Assembly (NCBI GenBank): GCA_034770075.1
Contig: CM068379.1
Location: 22,071,506 to 22,135,505, forward strand
Source of the DNA: Aralia elata
Lineage: Eukaryota > Streptophyta > Magnoliopsida > Apiales > Araliaceae
Length of the DNA stretch: 64,000 nucleotides
Reading direction: 5' to 3'
Below the pieces are notes generated by a model. It worked only from the letters and a program-made list of their open reading frames with translations. It made no database searches and had not been told where the DNA came from. Below are positions 11,128-23,720 of the stretch, one piece after another. How positions within the stretch are numbered: position 1 is the first letter of the stretch; every line of letters begins with the position of its first letter. The position numbers and the translations under genes are program-made.

Positions 11128-11952
11128 CTATATGTCGTGACGGGTCTGTGCCTGCTGACCAGAAGAAAATGCTCCACCTATGACTCGGCGACGAACCGAG
11201 CGACTAGACTCTCCCATTTCAGTCTGAGGCCTCCTATAGGCTGCATCTAAAGCCAATCCCAGAGTCTCTATTCTCACAGCTCCAGCCTCAAGCCTGTCCT
11301 CCAACTGATCAACTCTCCTCGCCTCTCTGACCCAAGCATCTCTGACCCGCATCCTCTCAGCAGTCTCCAGCCCAAACTCGAACTTCATGGCCTCCTGCTT
11401 GGCCTTCAGATGGGCGATCTCCATATCCTTCTGTTCCAATCTCTCTCTCAGTTCAGCGTTCCGGGCCACCATCTGATGTAGCAGTGGTCCAATCTGCTGC
11501 GCTGAGGTCTCATAACCTTGCAGCTGTGCCTTCACCACCCCCAACTCATGCTCCAGCTGATAAGCTAGCTCCCTATACTGATCCTCCATGATCTGGTGGG
11601 TCTGGTTCTGCTCCTCCAGGAGAGCTACCCGGTCCTCCAGCTCCTCGTTCCTACTGGTCAGTCCCTCTATGATATCATCTGCTGTAGAGCCCATGCCATC
11701 AACATAAGCAGGTGGCTCATCACCGTCAGTCTCCGGGTCCTCCTGACTGTCATCCGGGTCTTGACTGCCAGATCTCATAACCCTACCTATAACAGGCCCT
11801 GGTAGATCCCCTTGATAGTCCTCCTCTAGTTCGGGCTCATCCTGTGGTACTCCTGGGGCAACAGGTGCATAGCCCACTAACTGCTCGGTAACCACATGTA
11901 TATCTGTGAATACCTCCTCCTGGACTCCACTGGTCCCTCCTATGTCAGCCAT
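11128..11952 (-). CDS. Extra 274-aa acidic coiled-coil ORF upstream of Tekay-1 gag
   Basis: This intact ORF lies in the sense direction of Tekay-1, between the primer site and gag. I do not recognise a catalytic family. The first 90 residues are acidic and Pro/Gly-rich (PQDEPELEEDYQGDLPGP, then DPDDSQEDPETDGDEPP). Residues about 95-230 are strongly heptad-like (NEELEDRVALLEEQNQ, ELRERLEQKDMEIAHLKAKQ), predicting a long coiled coil. The basic C-terminus has SSRSVRRRVIGG. The start context is a TTGTAG followed by GATGGCT, which could also be a splice acceptor in the leader. It is open while gag and pol nearby carry stops, which is notable. It may be an accessory or Gag-like structural protein, or a captured gene fragment. 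The sister copy at 22.3-23.7 kb shows no equivalent ORF. Confidence 0.6.
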   Translation of the reverse strand: MADIGGTSGVQEEVFTDIHVVTEQLVGYAPVAPGVPQDEPELEEDYQGDLPGPVIGRVMRSGSQDPDDSQEDPETDGDEPPAYVDGMGSTADDIIEGLTSRNEELEDRVALLEEQNQTHQIMEDQYRELAYQLEHELGVVKAQLQGYETSAQQIGPLLHQMVARNAELRERLEQKDMEIAHLKAKQEAMKFEFGLETAERMRVRDAWVREARRVDQLEDRLEAGAVRIETLGLALDAAYRRPQTEMGESSRSVRRRVIGGAFSSGQQAQTRHDI

Positions 11953-12180
11953 CCTACAACACAGCCAGAGACAACAATGTTAGTATCATAATAAAATACA
12001 TTCATTGATAAAATGAAAAGATATTTTATCATGTTCAACTTGGCTTGGCAGATTTCCACAATCCACCCCCAGACAAAGCCATTATTCGAATCTCCTTGAT
12101 TCATATCCTAGCGTACTCAATACGAGTTTAAAACTAAGGTTATAACCTAGGTTTAGCGTTCCTAAAGTTTATAACCTACG
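11953..12180 (-). other. Tekay-1 leader between primer site and extra ORF
   Basis: About 230 bp of untranslated leader. Its first part (minus strand, after TGGTATCAGAGC) reads CGTAGGTTATAA, similar to CTATAGGTTATAA after the Tekay-2 primer site, supporting common descent. Confidence 0.6.
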
Positions 12181-12192
12181 GCTCTGATACCA
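12181..12192 (-). other. Primer-binding site of Tekay-1 (initiator Met tRNA)
   Basis: The minus strand reads TGGTATCAGAGC, complementary to the 3' end of plant initiator-Met tRNA, three bases from the 5' LTR end (GGGGGCGTCACA). It primes minus-strand DNA synthesis. Confidence 0.93.
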
Positions 12193-12195
12193 ACC

Positions 12196-15100
12196 TGTGA
12201 CGCCCCCAAATTCGGGTCTCCATATACCCGGATCCGGTCATCACGATCCATTATAACATTCACCTCCAACAACATACATTGACTAAAATGCAGAATATAA
12301 TAAACATATGTTGTTCATTAGAAAGGTGTTACTAGTCCCAAGATACAATAACCTTAATACATAGCACCAAACATACCCTGAGTAGTAGTCAGGGTTCAAA
12401 TTACACTAGAAGCAACTAACTAAACATAAAGTAAAATCAGCTACGTGAAACCTATCAGTTCATCTTTTCTTTACCCTTGCCCTTGCCTGATGTCTCGGGT
12501 TTAGCTTCAATGAAAGTCATGATATAGCAAGGATGAGCAACGAGTTTGCTCAGCAAGTTTAAAGTACAACAATAAGAAGTATATCATGATGAAGGGAATA
12601 TAGAAAGAGAATTCCACAATAATTATCAGAAGCAGGAACAATAACTGCTTTTAGAAAAATTGATAGTCGAATAGACTTTGAACAATAACTTCCAAAGGAG
12701 TCATTAACTAGTTGACCCTCTGGTTACTGGCTACAGAATAAGTACTGGAGGAGATCAGCCTCGCGTACGCTATGTGTATACATAACATTTAACTCTGCTG
12801 TTTGTACCTTATTGTAGTACATAGGGTATTCCCCTATAATAAAAAAAAGGGTGTTCATTCAGTCTAAGAATCCTTACCATGGATTGGTTCTAATAGCTTT
12901 TATAAATTCTCACATACTTGTCTGACCGAACAAGGGTTCAGACTTAATCATGAATAGTTCGTGAATTTCGGAACTTTAATAAATGTACGAATTCAAATAC
13001 ACGAGTGCGAATGCCAATAAATACATAGATGTGAAATTTTTTTAAAGTAATTAAACCACTTAAAGCATGCTTGGAAATGAGATCCAAGCTTAAATAAGTA
13101 CCTTGCCGTAAAATAACACCTTGCTTGAAAGATAATTTGAGTAGGGTTTAAGGAAACTTGCAATAATTAAAGTTTCAGGGTAAAGAACTTGCCTGTTTGC
13201 TCAGCTACAATTTATCTTAGCTTTAACTAATTGATCTTGAGTGACCTATCATTGGATAAAGTCGACTTATCAATTAATATGGCATAGTTGTATATTGGCA
13301 CACCTTACTATACCATTTATTTAGCAGGTAACAATTCACCATCTACATTTAATTAATGACCTTTAGCTATTAAAATAAATGATGGCTAATCATGATTACT
13401 TATCATTTGAATACCCAAATTATCACCCTTAGTTGTCTCAAAATATGGGCTAATAATCCTTATTTATTATTTATGAAAATAAATAATAAATTTATTATGG
13501 TTTAATAGCAATTAGATAATAATTGATCCCTTATTAAATTTATTTGTGCCTAATTACTATTCACCTTAAGGATAGTTGAGTAATTATTATTCTTGTTCCT
13601 TATTCAACATTAATTAAATATTTAATGTATTAATTCACACACACTTAATTATTAGTTAAATAATCAATAAGTATTTATTATCTTTATTTGTAATAACACT
13701 CATACTTTATTATTTTTATTTAATGTTAATTAAATTACATATTCATTATGTTTATTTATTATTTATTGATAAATAATAAATAATTATTTTGTTAACTTAT
13801 TCATACTTAATTATTATCTAATATCAATTAAATAACAATTAAATATTTATTATCTTTATTTATCAACAATAGATAATTACTAACTTCATTCATACTTAAT
13901 TATTATTTAATAGTAAGTAAATAATAATTAAATATTTACTATCTTTATTTATTATTTATTGTTAGATAATAAATAATTATTTACTAACCTTATTCATACT
14001 TAATTATTGTTTAATATTAATTAAATAACAATTAAATATTTATAATAAATAATTTATTTACTTATACTTAATTATCATTTACGTATTTATTATCTTTATT
14101 TATTACTTATTGATAAATAATAAATAATTATTTACTAACTTTATTTATACTTAATTATTATTTAAGATTAAATAATAACTAAATATTTATTATTTACGGT
14201 TAAATAATCAATAAATCAATTAGTGTATTATTAATTCAAATAATGACCAGGTAATCAAGCCAATAGTGTAACATGAGACAATAGTTTACCTTCACTTGTT
14301 AGTTGTTTCTATTTGAATAACTAACGAATTGCATGACCCATTTGGAAAAAGAAACAGTTGTTGTTTATTAAGGGTAATAGTCCCATTTTATTCTTTACTG
14401 CCGAATCCAATAACCATGTTATACAAGCCCTGCAATTCCTACTTCAACTAACCAGTATTACCATTCAACGCAACAGGAAAATCCTAAACAGATTCCTATG
14501 ACAACACTGAGTTCAAGTTCTATACACAGCCAAGGATTGTGTTCTGCATCTAACAAGACTGTCAATCGGCAACATTGAACACCAACCTGCAACAAAAAAA
14601 CTGACTCAAGCATTATAACAAACACGTATGGGGCACTCTACAATCCAACACTGGTCCATTCCTATACCAAATTTAGGCTACCCGAACCTTAAGGTTCTGT
14701 GAGTCCAGATTTCCCAAATCAAAGAAGGCACACAGTATAACCTAAGCAATACCAAAGAAAATTTAATCCAACAATTCAGTTCAACACAATACCAAGAAAC
14801 AAATTACCCAATACAGAGGAACGATTAAATTTTATACAATAACAAGCAATACAATCCAATACAAGGGAATAATATAGTTTCGATTACAGAAGAAAAGAAA
14901 AAAAAAACGGTTTCAACAAACCATAGTAGCTCAACGGTATACCTTGAGCTCGATCGAATCGCTGTCCTCCTTCTTCTCCCAAAATAAGTAGTGAACCCGG
15001 ACATGCACCGATCAGCCTTCCCCTGTTCCCTCTCTCTCTCGTCTTTTGTGTGCTTTCTCTCTCAAATTTGGACTCAAAAACAAGGGGGTTCGACAGCTTT

Positions 15101-16137
15101 GTCTAGGGCACGGGGGGTTCAATTTATAGAAGGATTCTTACCCATTTATTGGGTAATACCCTGTTCGACCGAGTCCATGACCAGCGGTAGGAAGGGGGTA
15201 GTGACCGGTCGTCCCCATCAAGCCTCGTCAATCACCCAGCTAGCACTGGTCGGTAAATCTCGAGTTGCGTAACCCTCACCGGTCAAATCGCCGGATTTCT
15301 GGAACCCTTGGTCCGAACGTCGAACGCATGGTCGTTCACTTCAACCCTCGAATCGTCCGCCGGTTGCTCACGCCATTGCCGACGCACGCCTGGAGACTCT
15401 CCCTCCCGTCACTCGCTCTTGTCCCGTCCGATTTGATCGAAGGTTTGGTTTCGTTTGGCTTGGTCTTAGTTGGTTGGAGGGTTTGGGCTTGCTTGGTCTC
15501 TGTAAATCCCCAAATCAATTTCACCGGCCATAATATTTCCCAATCCCAATTGAATTAGTCGACCCGTTGCCATGACCCAACCCGGCTGGAAACTAAAAGG
15601 GTCTAACCCGGCAAGAAAAGGACTTGGGCTCAACCCAAATCGGTTCGGTCCAGCAGGGAATGGAAAGGAGTTTGGGCCAACCGAATTTAGAAAGAATTTG
15701 GGCCCAATAAGATAAAAGAAAATGGGTTCAGTTAACAAAGTAGAAAATGGGCCAGTCCAATTAAAAGAGAAATGACCCAATTAAATTAACCACCTTGTAT
15801 TTCTAATATTTTAAATTAATAACTACTTCAATTAATTAATATTTAAAATATTTATTCTAACCATAATTCTTTATTCGAATTATTCAATCCGATAATGATA
15901 AAATTATTTATTTACTTCCTTCCCAATTTTCTGCCCAACCAATTTCTTAGGGTTATCTCACTAATTTATTTAAACTATCAGTGGGCCCCTTAATACACAG
16001 AAAATTATCGGACCATGTATTTATATAATTAGATAATAATACCTACATGGATCCAATTAAATTCGTAAAATTAAATAAAACAAAATTTCATATATCAAAA
16101 TAAATTGTACAAGGCTTAAAATTTCTTGGACATTACA
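12196..16137 (-). repeat. 5' LTR of Tekay-1 (3.94 kb)
   Basis: On the minus strand it starts TGTAATGTCCAAG and ends GGGGGCGTCACA, next to the primer site. The size and both termini parallel the 3.80 kb LTRs at 18530 and 27291. It contains a long AT-rich block (13360-14230) and a C/T-rich tract (15020-15065). ORFs inside it, such as 15265-15558, show no recognisable protein and are treated as chance. The LTR carries the promoter and polyadenylation signals, which I could not place. Confidence 0.85.
13360..14230. repeat. AT-rich simple-sequence block in Tekay-1 LTR
   Basis: Repeated short variants of TTAATTATTATTTAATA and TATTTATTATCTTTATTTAT fill about 870 bp. It resembles a degenerate tandem array. 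The Tekay-2 LTRs contain a similar block (20870-21190, 29630-29950). Confidence 0.75.
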
Positions 16138-16980
16138 TGTACTATAATTGAGTCGCGTTCCCCAAGCTCGTTGAAACCCTTTCCAGAACCGTGAAGTGAA
16201 CCGTGGATCCCGATCTGAAACGATAGACACCGGAGTACCATGAAGTCTAATAATCTTCTACTAAAAGATTTTTGCCAACCTGTCTACTGAGTAACCCTCA
16301 TGGATAGCCAAGAAGTGTGCCGATTTAGTCAACCGGTCTACCACAACCCAGATAACATCATTCTTCCTGAAAGTCTTTGGCAAACCAGTCACAAAATCCA
16401 TCGTGATATCCTCTCATTTTCAAACTGGAATGTCTAACTGTTGCAGCAATCCACTAGCTCGTTGATGCTCTATCTTCACTTGTTGACAAGTAAGGCACTT
16501 CCCCACATATTCAGCCACATCTCATTTCATCCAATTCCACCAAAAATTCTCCTTCAAATCCCTGTACATCTTTGTAGACCCCGGATGAATAGAGAATGGT
16601 GAACTATGAGCTTCGGTCAACACTGCCTCACGAATCATTGGATTCGACGGTACACACAATCGCTTACCCAACCAAATCACACCATGGTCATCAATACGAA
16701 ACTCGAGTTGTTTGCCCTCTTCCAAATTATGCGCCATACCCCACAATTCACCATCCTCCTTCTGGGCTTCTTTAATCCGCAAAATAAGAGAAGGTTCTAC
16801 TCTCATTCCTGCTACCAACCCATCAGAATCTCTAACATATAACTCCAAACCCAAACGTTCCATATCCGAGATGAGTTGAGATTGTGTAACCAAGGAAGCT
16901 ACACTCCCTGAACTTTTTCGGCTAAGAGCATCTGCAACCACATTAGCCTTACCGGGGTGGTACTGAATTCTGGCATCATA
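16138..16980 (-). pseudogene. Element X integrase (interrupted)
   Basis: The minus strand reads HPGKANVVADALSRKSSGSV, the end of RNase H, then the linker. The HHCC zinc domain includes HSSPFSIHPGSTKMYRDL and CLTCQQVKIEHQR, and the core begins ITMDFVTGLPK (first catalytic Asp) and VDRLTKSAHF, then SDRDPRFTS (second Asp). Stops occur, several of them TAG or TGA where Trp is expected. Reading ends at the Tekay-1 insertion before the catalytic Glu (16138). Integrase would have inserted the cDNA into the genome. Confidence 0.85.
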
Positions 16981-17399
16981 ATCCTTGAGAAGCTCTAACC
17001 AACGCCTCTACCTCATGTTGAGCTCTTTTTGAGTAAAAATATATTTAAGGCTCTTGTGGTCAGTGAAAATGTCACAAGTCTCTCCATATAGATAGTGTCT
17101 CCAAATCTTTAGGGCAAAAATAATTGCTTGCTAACTTTAAGTCGTGGGTAGGGTAATTCACCTCATAAGGTTTAAGTTGTCTGGAAGCGTAAGCAATTAC
17201 CTTACCATGCTGCATTAAAACACACCCTAAACCCTTCTTAAAAGCATCACTGTAAATCTGATAACCTCCTGTCCCCGACGGTAATGTGAGTACTGGAGCT
17301 GTCACAAGCCTCTTCTTAAGATCTCAAAACTCTTCTCGCGCTCTCTATTCCACACAAACTTTGTGCCCTTTCTCATCAACTAAGTTAATGGCAAAGCTA
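16981..17399 (-). pseudogene. Element X RNase H
   Basis: The open piece at 17072-17305 has APVLTLPSGTGGYQIYSDAF and GLGCVLMQHGKVIAYASRQL, followed after a frameshift near 17130 by FTDHKSLKYIFTQKELNMR. The first catalytic Asp (YSDA) and the DHKSL motif remain. A further frame break near 17310 separates it from RT. Confidence 0.83.
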
Positions 17400-18337
17400 A
17401 CACGGAGAAACCTTCTACAAATCGTCTATAGTATCCTGCCAAACCCAAGAAACTCCTAACTTCAGTTACTGCAGTGGGCCTTGGCCAATTAGTGATAGCC
17501 TTAACCTTCGCAGGATCCACCTTAATGCCTTCTGCAGACACGACATGTCCCAAAAATGCTACCTTTTCTAGCCAAAACTCACACTTGGAGAACTTAGCAA
17601 ATAACTTGTTCTTCTGTAGAACACCCAAAATAGTACGAAGATGCTCTTCATGCTCCTCCTTGGACTTGGAATACACCAAAATGTCATCAATGAAGACAAT
17701 GACAAATTGATCCAAGTACTCGCTAAAAACCCGATTCATCAGATCTATGAACACTACCGGAGCGTTAGTTAGCCCAAACGACATCACCAAAAACTCGTAA
17801 TGCCCATACCGAGTACGAAAAGCTGTTTTAGGAATGTCTTCATCCATCACCCTCAACTAATGGTACCCCGACCTCAAATCTATCTTTGAAAAGAACTTTG
17901 CCCCTTGGAAGGTCATCTATCCGTGGAAGTGGATATCTGTTCCTGATAGTGATCCGATTTAGTTCCCTATAATCTATACACAACCTCATAGATCCATCCT
18001 TCTTCTTCACAAACAAGACTGGAGTGCCCCATGGCGATATGCTCAGTCTAATTAATCCACGATCTAACAACTCCTGCAATTGTTCCTTCAACTCCTGTAA
18101 CTTCAATGGAGCCATCTTATAAGGTGCCTTAGAGATAGGTTCCACTCTAGGAATGAGCTCAATAGTAAACTCAACTTCCCTTGGCAGTGGTAATCCTGGT
18201 AGATCTTTAGGAAATACCTCAGGAAATTCTCGCACAATTGGATAGTCTGCAAGTTGAGACTCATCCTTCGAGGTATCTTTCACATAAGCAAAATAACAAT
18301 CACATCCCTTAGAAATCATTTTGCTCGCCTTCAAAGC
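17380..18337 (-). pseudogene. Element X reverse transcriptase
   Basis: Two open pieces are present. 17840-18334 has FPEVFPKDLPGLPLPREVEF and WGTPVLFVKKKDGSMRLCID up to RIDDL, where a deletion of about 13 nt shifts the frame. 17380-17856 resumes as DIPKTAFRTRYGHYEFLVMS, with the catalytic box IVFIDDILVYSKS and the thumb FAKFSKCEFWLEKVAFLGHV. A TAG replaces Gln just before the second piece and TAA replaces Gln at its end. It is a dead copy of a normal gypsy RT. Confidence 0.87.
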
Positions 18338-18529
18338 TTAGATCAACCTTGCAACACTATTCGGCTTAGAACACTGAAACTCGAATTCTGGAGCTTCTAA
18401 AGTTCCAAAAATAACCTGCCTCGCCTGACAATCAATAGTGGCTCGATGCTTACTCAGCCAATCTATACCTAAGATGATATCGAAATCATGCATTACCATC
18501 GAAAGTAAATTAACCATGTACACCTTCCT
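18338..18529 (-). pseudogene. Element X protease, C-terminal part
   Basis: The minus strand begins RKVYMVNLLSMVMHDFDIIL and GIDWLSKHRATIDC, the closing half of the gypsy aspartic protease. The N-terminal half, with the active site DTGS, is at 31091-31478. The two halves meet exactly at the TTCCT target duplication of Tekay-2. Confidence 0.88.
18525..18529. repeat. Target site duplication of Tekay-2, left copy
   Basis: TTCCT directly before the LTR start TGTAATGCCC, matched by TTCCT at 31091-31095. Confidence 0.95.
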
Positions 18530-21500
18530 TGTAATGCCCGTGAATTTTGAACGTCATTATTAATTAAATCTAATTTAATTTAATGAGTTAACGTTGTGTT
18601 CCATTTAAACCTTTGGGTGTATTGGTGGATTATATGACTATGTGATTTATTGATATAAATTTGTGTTAAAAGAATCACTAGTAGTGTATTTAAACTAGTG
18701 AGCAAACCCTAAGACTTTATATCCATAAAGTTGGCAAGGTATTTACTAAATTAAATATTCAAGTAAATTGAATATAGTTAGTAATAATGTGTGCGAATTA
18801 ATTATGATGGAAATTGTTGTCGAGGTATGGTCCAAATTGGATAATAATAATTAATAGTTAATTTAGTAATTTATTTATTAATCGACTAAGTTACTCAATC
18901 ATTTATATTAATCATGGGATTGGGTATTAATTGTGTGGCTTATTAAATGAGTTATCATGGAGTCATATTAAATGACCCAATATTATACTAAATAAGATTT
19001 GGATTTTATTAGTCTAATTATTTAAAATTGGGAGCCCAATGGTATTTAATGTGTGGCCCAAAACCTAGCCACTTGATTTATTAAAGGTGTAACATTAATT
19101 TATTAATTAAAGCAACTAGTTGGGACAACATTTTTGGGACAAAATCTCCCTTGCCATGTAACTAGGATGGAGAGGGAAAAATTACTTTTCAAGGTCCTAG
19201 TTAACTAAGTAGTTAGCTTGTGTTGGAAGATGAAAGGGTAGACTTGATAGGATAGCCCCTATTATGTCAATAGCCCCCTAATATGTCATAGCTTCCTAGG
19301 TTGTCATGGCCACCCTACATCACACTTTTCACTAGCTCCATGATGACAAAAGGTAGAGGTTTCTTGCTATTATCCAATTAGTAAGCCTTTTATCCAAGGG
19401 ACAACAAAGATATGGGGGATATTAGTAACTCTTACACAAAGGAGAAGGTGTCAAGCTCCCATTGGTGAAAAATCTAATTAGCACACTTAAAGATAAGATT
19501 AAGGCTAAATGGAAGGGATAAAGTGAACTCTTATATCCAAGGGACAAGAAAGATGTGGGGGATAATAGCATGAATTCTAATTTAGCATTATACTTGCAAG
19601 TATTCTATCCTTTCATTTCATTTCAAGTTCATTTCTTCTTTTCATCTCATTCTTTCATTTCTCCCAAGCAAGAACATAGAGTAAGAGCTTAGAGAGAAAA
19701 AAAGAGTGAGATTAGCATAGTTCATGCATCTCAAGTTCATCACATACTTTGGTAGATCAAGGAGAGTAGCTACAAGATCAAGGTGAAACCCTAAACCATT
19801 TCCTTCTTTCTTAATTTGTTTTATTTTCATAGTTTTTGAGAGATTTTGTTTTAAGACTCAAGAATCATTAGATCTTCATGCTTCATGTATAGATCTAATC
19901 CTCTTGAGTGTTAGAATGGAGATTCAAAGGAAGAAAAGGAACTTATGTTCTTAAAGGGTAAAAACCCTAGCTTTTCTTCACTTGGATCACCCATAACTTG
20001 AGATCTACAACTTGGATTTGTGATCCGTTGAAAGGGGGTGCTAGGTACATGAGTTAGCTAGTAAACCCAAGTGGTAGAACACAAATCCAATAATTTTTGA
20101 AGCCTTGGGGGCTATTTTCCCAAAACAGTCCAGCTATAAAACTTAAAGCTTTAAAACCCTAAAAGCTTGTTGTCCTTGTTTTTCCAAAGGTTATTTCGGC
20201 CAGTTATGGATCTTTTAAAAATCTTAAAAAAATCACAAAGATACCTTACGAAGTTATCTACAAGTAGGAAAAAGAATGAACACGTTTTGATGTGTAGTTT
20301 TTGTGTAATGGCTTTTACCGTGAAGGACTCCTAAATATTCATACTCATATTTCTCACTGTGTGTACCTTAAAAACATATGAAATTTTTACAGTATGTTTA
20401 TGCATGTTATGAGAGTGTACCCAGAAAAGTTCAGAATTGTCTGAGAAAAACTTGATTTATGAAAAATGTAACAAAATTCGGAGGTTTTTAGTACTTTAAA
20501 AATAGTAAATCACTTTCTAAAATTTCAGGAAAATTTGTGGATCATTGTTGGACATATACTATCCAGATCCAGAGGATAATAATTTTTAGAACCTATTTGC
20601 TATTTTTCATAATAATGTTATAGTTATGGTTAAAAGAAAATAAATGGTTAAATGATGTCATAAATAAGGAAAATGTGATTTTTAAGCTTGGATACTCCTA
20701 ATATTATATATTATGCCTATTGAGGGGTATTTTGGTAATATTTAGTGAGAAATAATATTTATGACCTTTTATGGGTAGTAAAGGAGTTGTTTAATAAATG
20801 GTAAAACAATTAGAATAAATTGTTTATTCGCCTAATAACTTATTAACATATTACTATGATATTTGTAATATAAGAATACGATATTTTTAAGTAAACAAAG
20901 AAATATTAAGATTAAAATTTTATGGAAATATTATTGAATGGGTAATAATATTTGTTTTAAGCATTAATAAATGATTAAGATATTATTAAAATGGCTAATA
21001 ATATTAGATTAAAATATTATTAATGATATGAGAATTAAAATATTATTAAGAGATTAATAATATTAGATTAAAGTATTATTGGATGATTAAAATATTATTA
21101 AGATGTTAATAACATTAGTAAACGAATAAAATTGTTATTAGTGGACTAATAATACCAAGAGGTGAATTAAATATTATCAGGATTGATAATATTAAGTGTC
21201 TTATAGGATTTACGATAGTCTATTTGCTTATGTGTGCTATGTGATTGGCTTAATTGTTAAATAAATAGCATAAGTAAGCGTGTCGATATACAACTACGCA
21301 GTACTAATTGATAGATCGACATTATCAATGTTAGGTTCTTCAAGGCCAATTAGTTAAAGCTAGATTATTTGTAGCTGAGCAGACAGACAAGTTCCCTAAC
21401 TCAAACTCGAGTTATTATTTTTGAAGCATGTTAGTGAATAATTATTGTTGATTATTCACATCTATACTGGTTATTGAGATTCGCACCTTGTGCAATTGAA

Positions 21501-22330
21501 TTCCTATTCTATTGTTATTGAATTGTGAATTAGATTAAAGTTCTTTCAAGCATGAACTGTTTATGAGATAGATCTATGCTATTTGTATCAGCTAGATCAA
21601 GCATGTCTAAATTTGTGAAATCAAATGTATTTTAAAAGCTGTTCTTATTAATTTGCTATAGTAAGAACTCTTGGCTGAGAAAAAGATAAATTTGATTAAG
21701 GCATGATATCAATGCTGGTTTATTAAGTGTTTATGCATAAATCACGGGGTATGAAAGGCTGATCCCCTTGATTACCAAAACTTTTTAAGAGGTCCAGTTT
21801 AAATGCTGAGAACCTTGGCAAATGTCTATGGTTATTTTCAACCACTCAGTAACTGTCATTCAATTATTCGAATATTCAATTGTTGACTATTAATTCATGT
21901 TTCTTCACAATTTTATACTGTCGTTGAACATTGAAAGCGAAACTTCCTTCTATTCATGATATATCTCCCTTGTATATAAACTTGCTAAGCAAATTAGTTG
22001 CTTACTCTTGCTATATCATGATCTTTATTTCAGCTAAGGCAGAAACGTCTAAAGAGGACAAAGGAAAAGGGAAGGTGCAAGAGTAGTTGCCTGATATGGC
22101 TTATGTACTAGTTTATCTTAAATGTTATTTGGTTATGTGAACTCTTATTGTATTAAGGGTATGTTTTAAGTTAAGGTTAAAGAACCTCGGGACCATGATT
22201 GTAAGACTTTATTACTATTTCGATAAACACTGTATGTTTATTATTCCGCATCAGTTAGAAAGTATGTTTGTTGTTGAGTATCGTGAACACCGAATTCGAG
22301 GTTAGGAAACCCGGATTTGGGGGTGTCACA
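18530..22330 (+). repeat. 5' LTR of Tekay-2 (3801 bp)
   Basis: It starts TGTAATGCCCGTG and ends GGGGGTGTCACA, next to the PBS. The sequence is AT-rich, with an AATATTATTA-type repeated block at 20870-21190. It matches the 3' LTR almost throughout. Short ORFs inside it are not supported as genes. Confidence 0.95.
20870..21190. repeat. AT-rich degenerate array in Tekay-2 5' LTR
   Basis: Repeated variants of ATTAAAATATTATTAA with GATTAATAATATTAG, about 20-35 bp apart. An equivalent block is in the 3' LTR. Confidence 0.75.
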
Positions 22331-22333
22331 GGT

Positions 22334-22345
22334 TGGTATCAGAGC
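22334..22345 (+). other. Primer-binding site of Tekay-2
   Basis: TGGTATCAGAGC lies three bases after the 5' LTR end, complementary to the 3' end of initiator-Met tRNA. Confidence 0.95.
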
Positions 22346-23720
22346 TATAGGTTATAACCCTTAGGAGAAAGAGTTCTTAGGCTATAACCTGAGAGAATGT
22401 AGAGGAATAGAAGGGGATAGAACTCATATTGAGTTATTTTTGGGTAGAAATTTATTATGATCTTAAAATTGAGGATTTGGATCATACGTTGGTGTTATTA
22501 AGCTTGTGGATAATTTGAGGAATGTGTATTGATGAGATAATATGGTAAAGTGAAGACCATTAAGTATGGATGATCCATTGTAAACTGGAGTTATAGATAT
22601 TCGAGGTAATTAGATTAATCATTTGATGCTATTGATCAATTCTGCGGCTATTGATCAATTTTTGTGGCTATTCATTAGATAAGATATTGGAGTAATGTGG
22701 TATGGAGTTTCTTTATGATGAAAAGAGGGTACCTTAGAATCTGTTGGGTTAAGGTTTGCAAGAAGGAAATGATTGATTCGATAAATAATGAATATATCGA
22801 TATTTTGAAGTGTTAGTTAAGTTATTAAGCTTTATGGTGGAATGCCAGGTGAGACAAAGGTAATGAACTCATATAGAGTTGTTAAGCAAAAGTTGAGAGT
22901 ATTGAGATGAATGATGTTGTATGCAAAAATTTTTTTTTAAGAGATGACTGATGGCAATTTAGATTGTTTTGATGATTAGAAAGGAGAGACAACGGAAAGA
23001 TTATAAGAAATGAACCAAGGGTAGATTTAGTGTCTGATATGGAAAAAGTATCTAGAGATGGAACTGAATGATGAGATAATAGAAATCCCTAAGGAGGATC
23101 AATTGGAGCCCGATATAAGGAATAGATAGAGGAAATGAAAGAAAGAAAGGTTAAGTCTGAGAGTTATAAGACCTTTGTGAGTCGTAATGAATGAAGAATA
23201 GTGGTCAATGTATATGTACTAGTATATCTATGCATGTAAGAAATGTGAATCTCAGTTTTTGTACAGCTAGCAGTATATCTGTTGTAAGTCCCAACTTTGT
23301 GTAAGTTGTGGAGTAGTTATGTGAATCCCATCTTGTTGTTAGTAACAGAGGGATAAGTGGATATCAGGAATGCTATATGATGTAAGTAGTACGAGGTACT
23401 AAGATGAGCTTATTAGTATTTACTAAAGGTGCCTTGAGTTGATATGATGATGATACATCCCCACTTTTCAGATCTAGGGGAATGCAGTTCTTATTAATCC
23501 CATCTTTTGTGTCTTAATGGGATAGTTAACATTTATAGGAATATACCAGAATTATAAGTGTTTGACACACTAAGGGGTGTATGAATATAAATGTGGTATT
23601 ATTATTACATGATTGATTGTGATCGATTTGTGCCTTGACTCTTAAATGATAACATCAGTAGAATTTTGCACGATGTGTAAAACAAGAAGGATTTATGTAA
23701 GGTTTTGTTTAGAACAAATA
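22346..23720 (+). other. Tekay-2 leader without a supportable ORF
   Basis: About 1.37 kb between PBS and gag. Tekay-1 carries a 274-aa ORF at the matching position; here I see no long ORF and many stops in all sense frames. Either that ORF decayed or was replaced here, or it was acquired by the Tekay-1 lineage. Confidence 0.6.

Larger units (their letters stand above)
7213..16137 (-). mobile_element. Tekay-1: 3'-truncated Ty3/gypsy Tekay(Del)-type element
   Basis: The minus-strand order is 5' LTR (12196-16137), initiator-Met primer site, extra ORF, gag, protease, RT, RNase H and integrase cut at 7213. The chromodomain, integrase core, polypurine tract and 3' LTR are lost. The close relative at 18530-31090 shares protein sequence, LTR ends and LTR length of nearly 4 kb. 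Its outer end at 16137 abuts the integrase of element X, whose reading resumes at 16138, so Tekay-1 inserted into X. The flanking 5 bp at 16138-16142 is TGTAC; its partner is lost. Confidence 0.85.
16138..18529 (-). mobile_element. Element X, segment 3: protease tail, RT, RNase H, integrase
   Basis: This is the pol part of an older gypsy chromovirus in minus orientation. It is bounded on the right by Tekay-2 (whose TSD TTCCT is at 18525-18529) and on the left by Tekay-1 at 16137/16138, where integrase stops at NYST, just before the expected AYHPQTDG motif. The remaining integrase, polypurine tract and 3' LTR of X are not found in the window. Confidence 0.85.

Noticed and set aside
15265..15558. 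97-aa ORF and its antisense partners as genes
   Set aside because: They lie inside the Tekay-1 5' LTR, have no recognisable motif, and similar chance ORFs occur on both strands.
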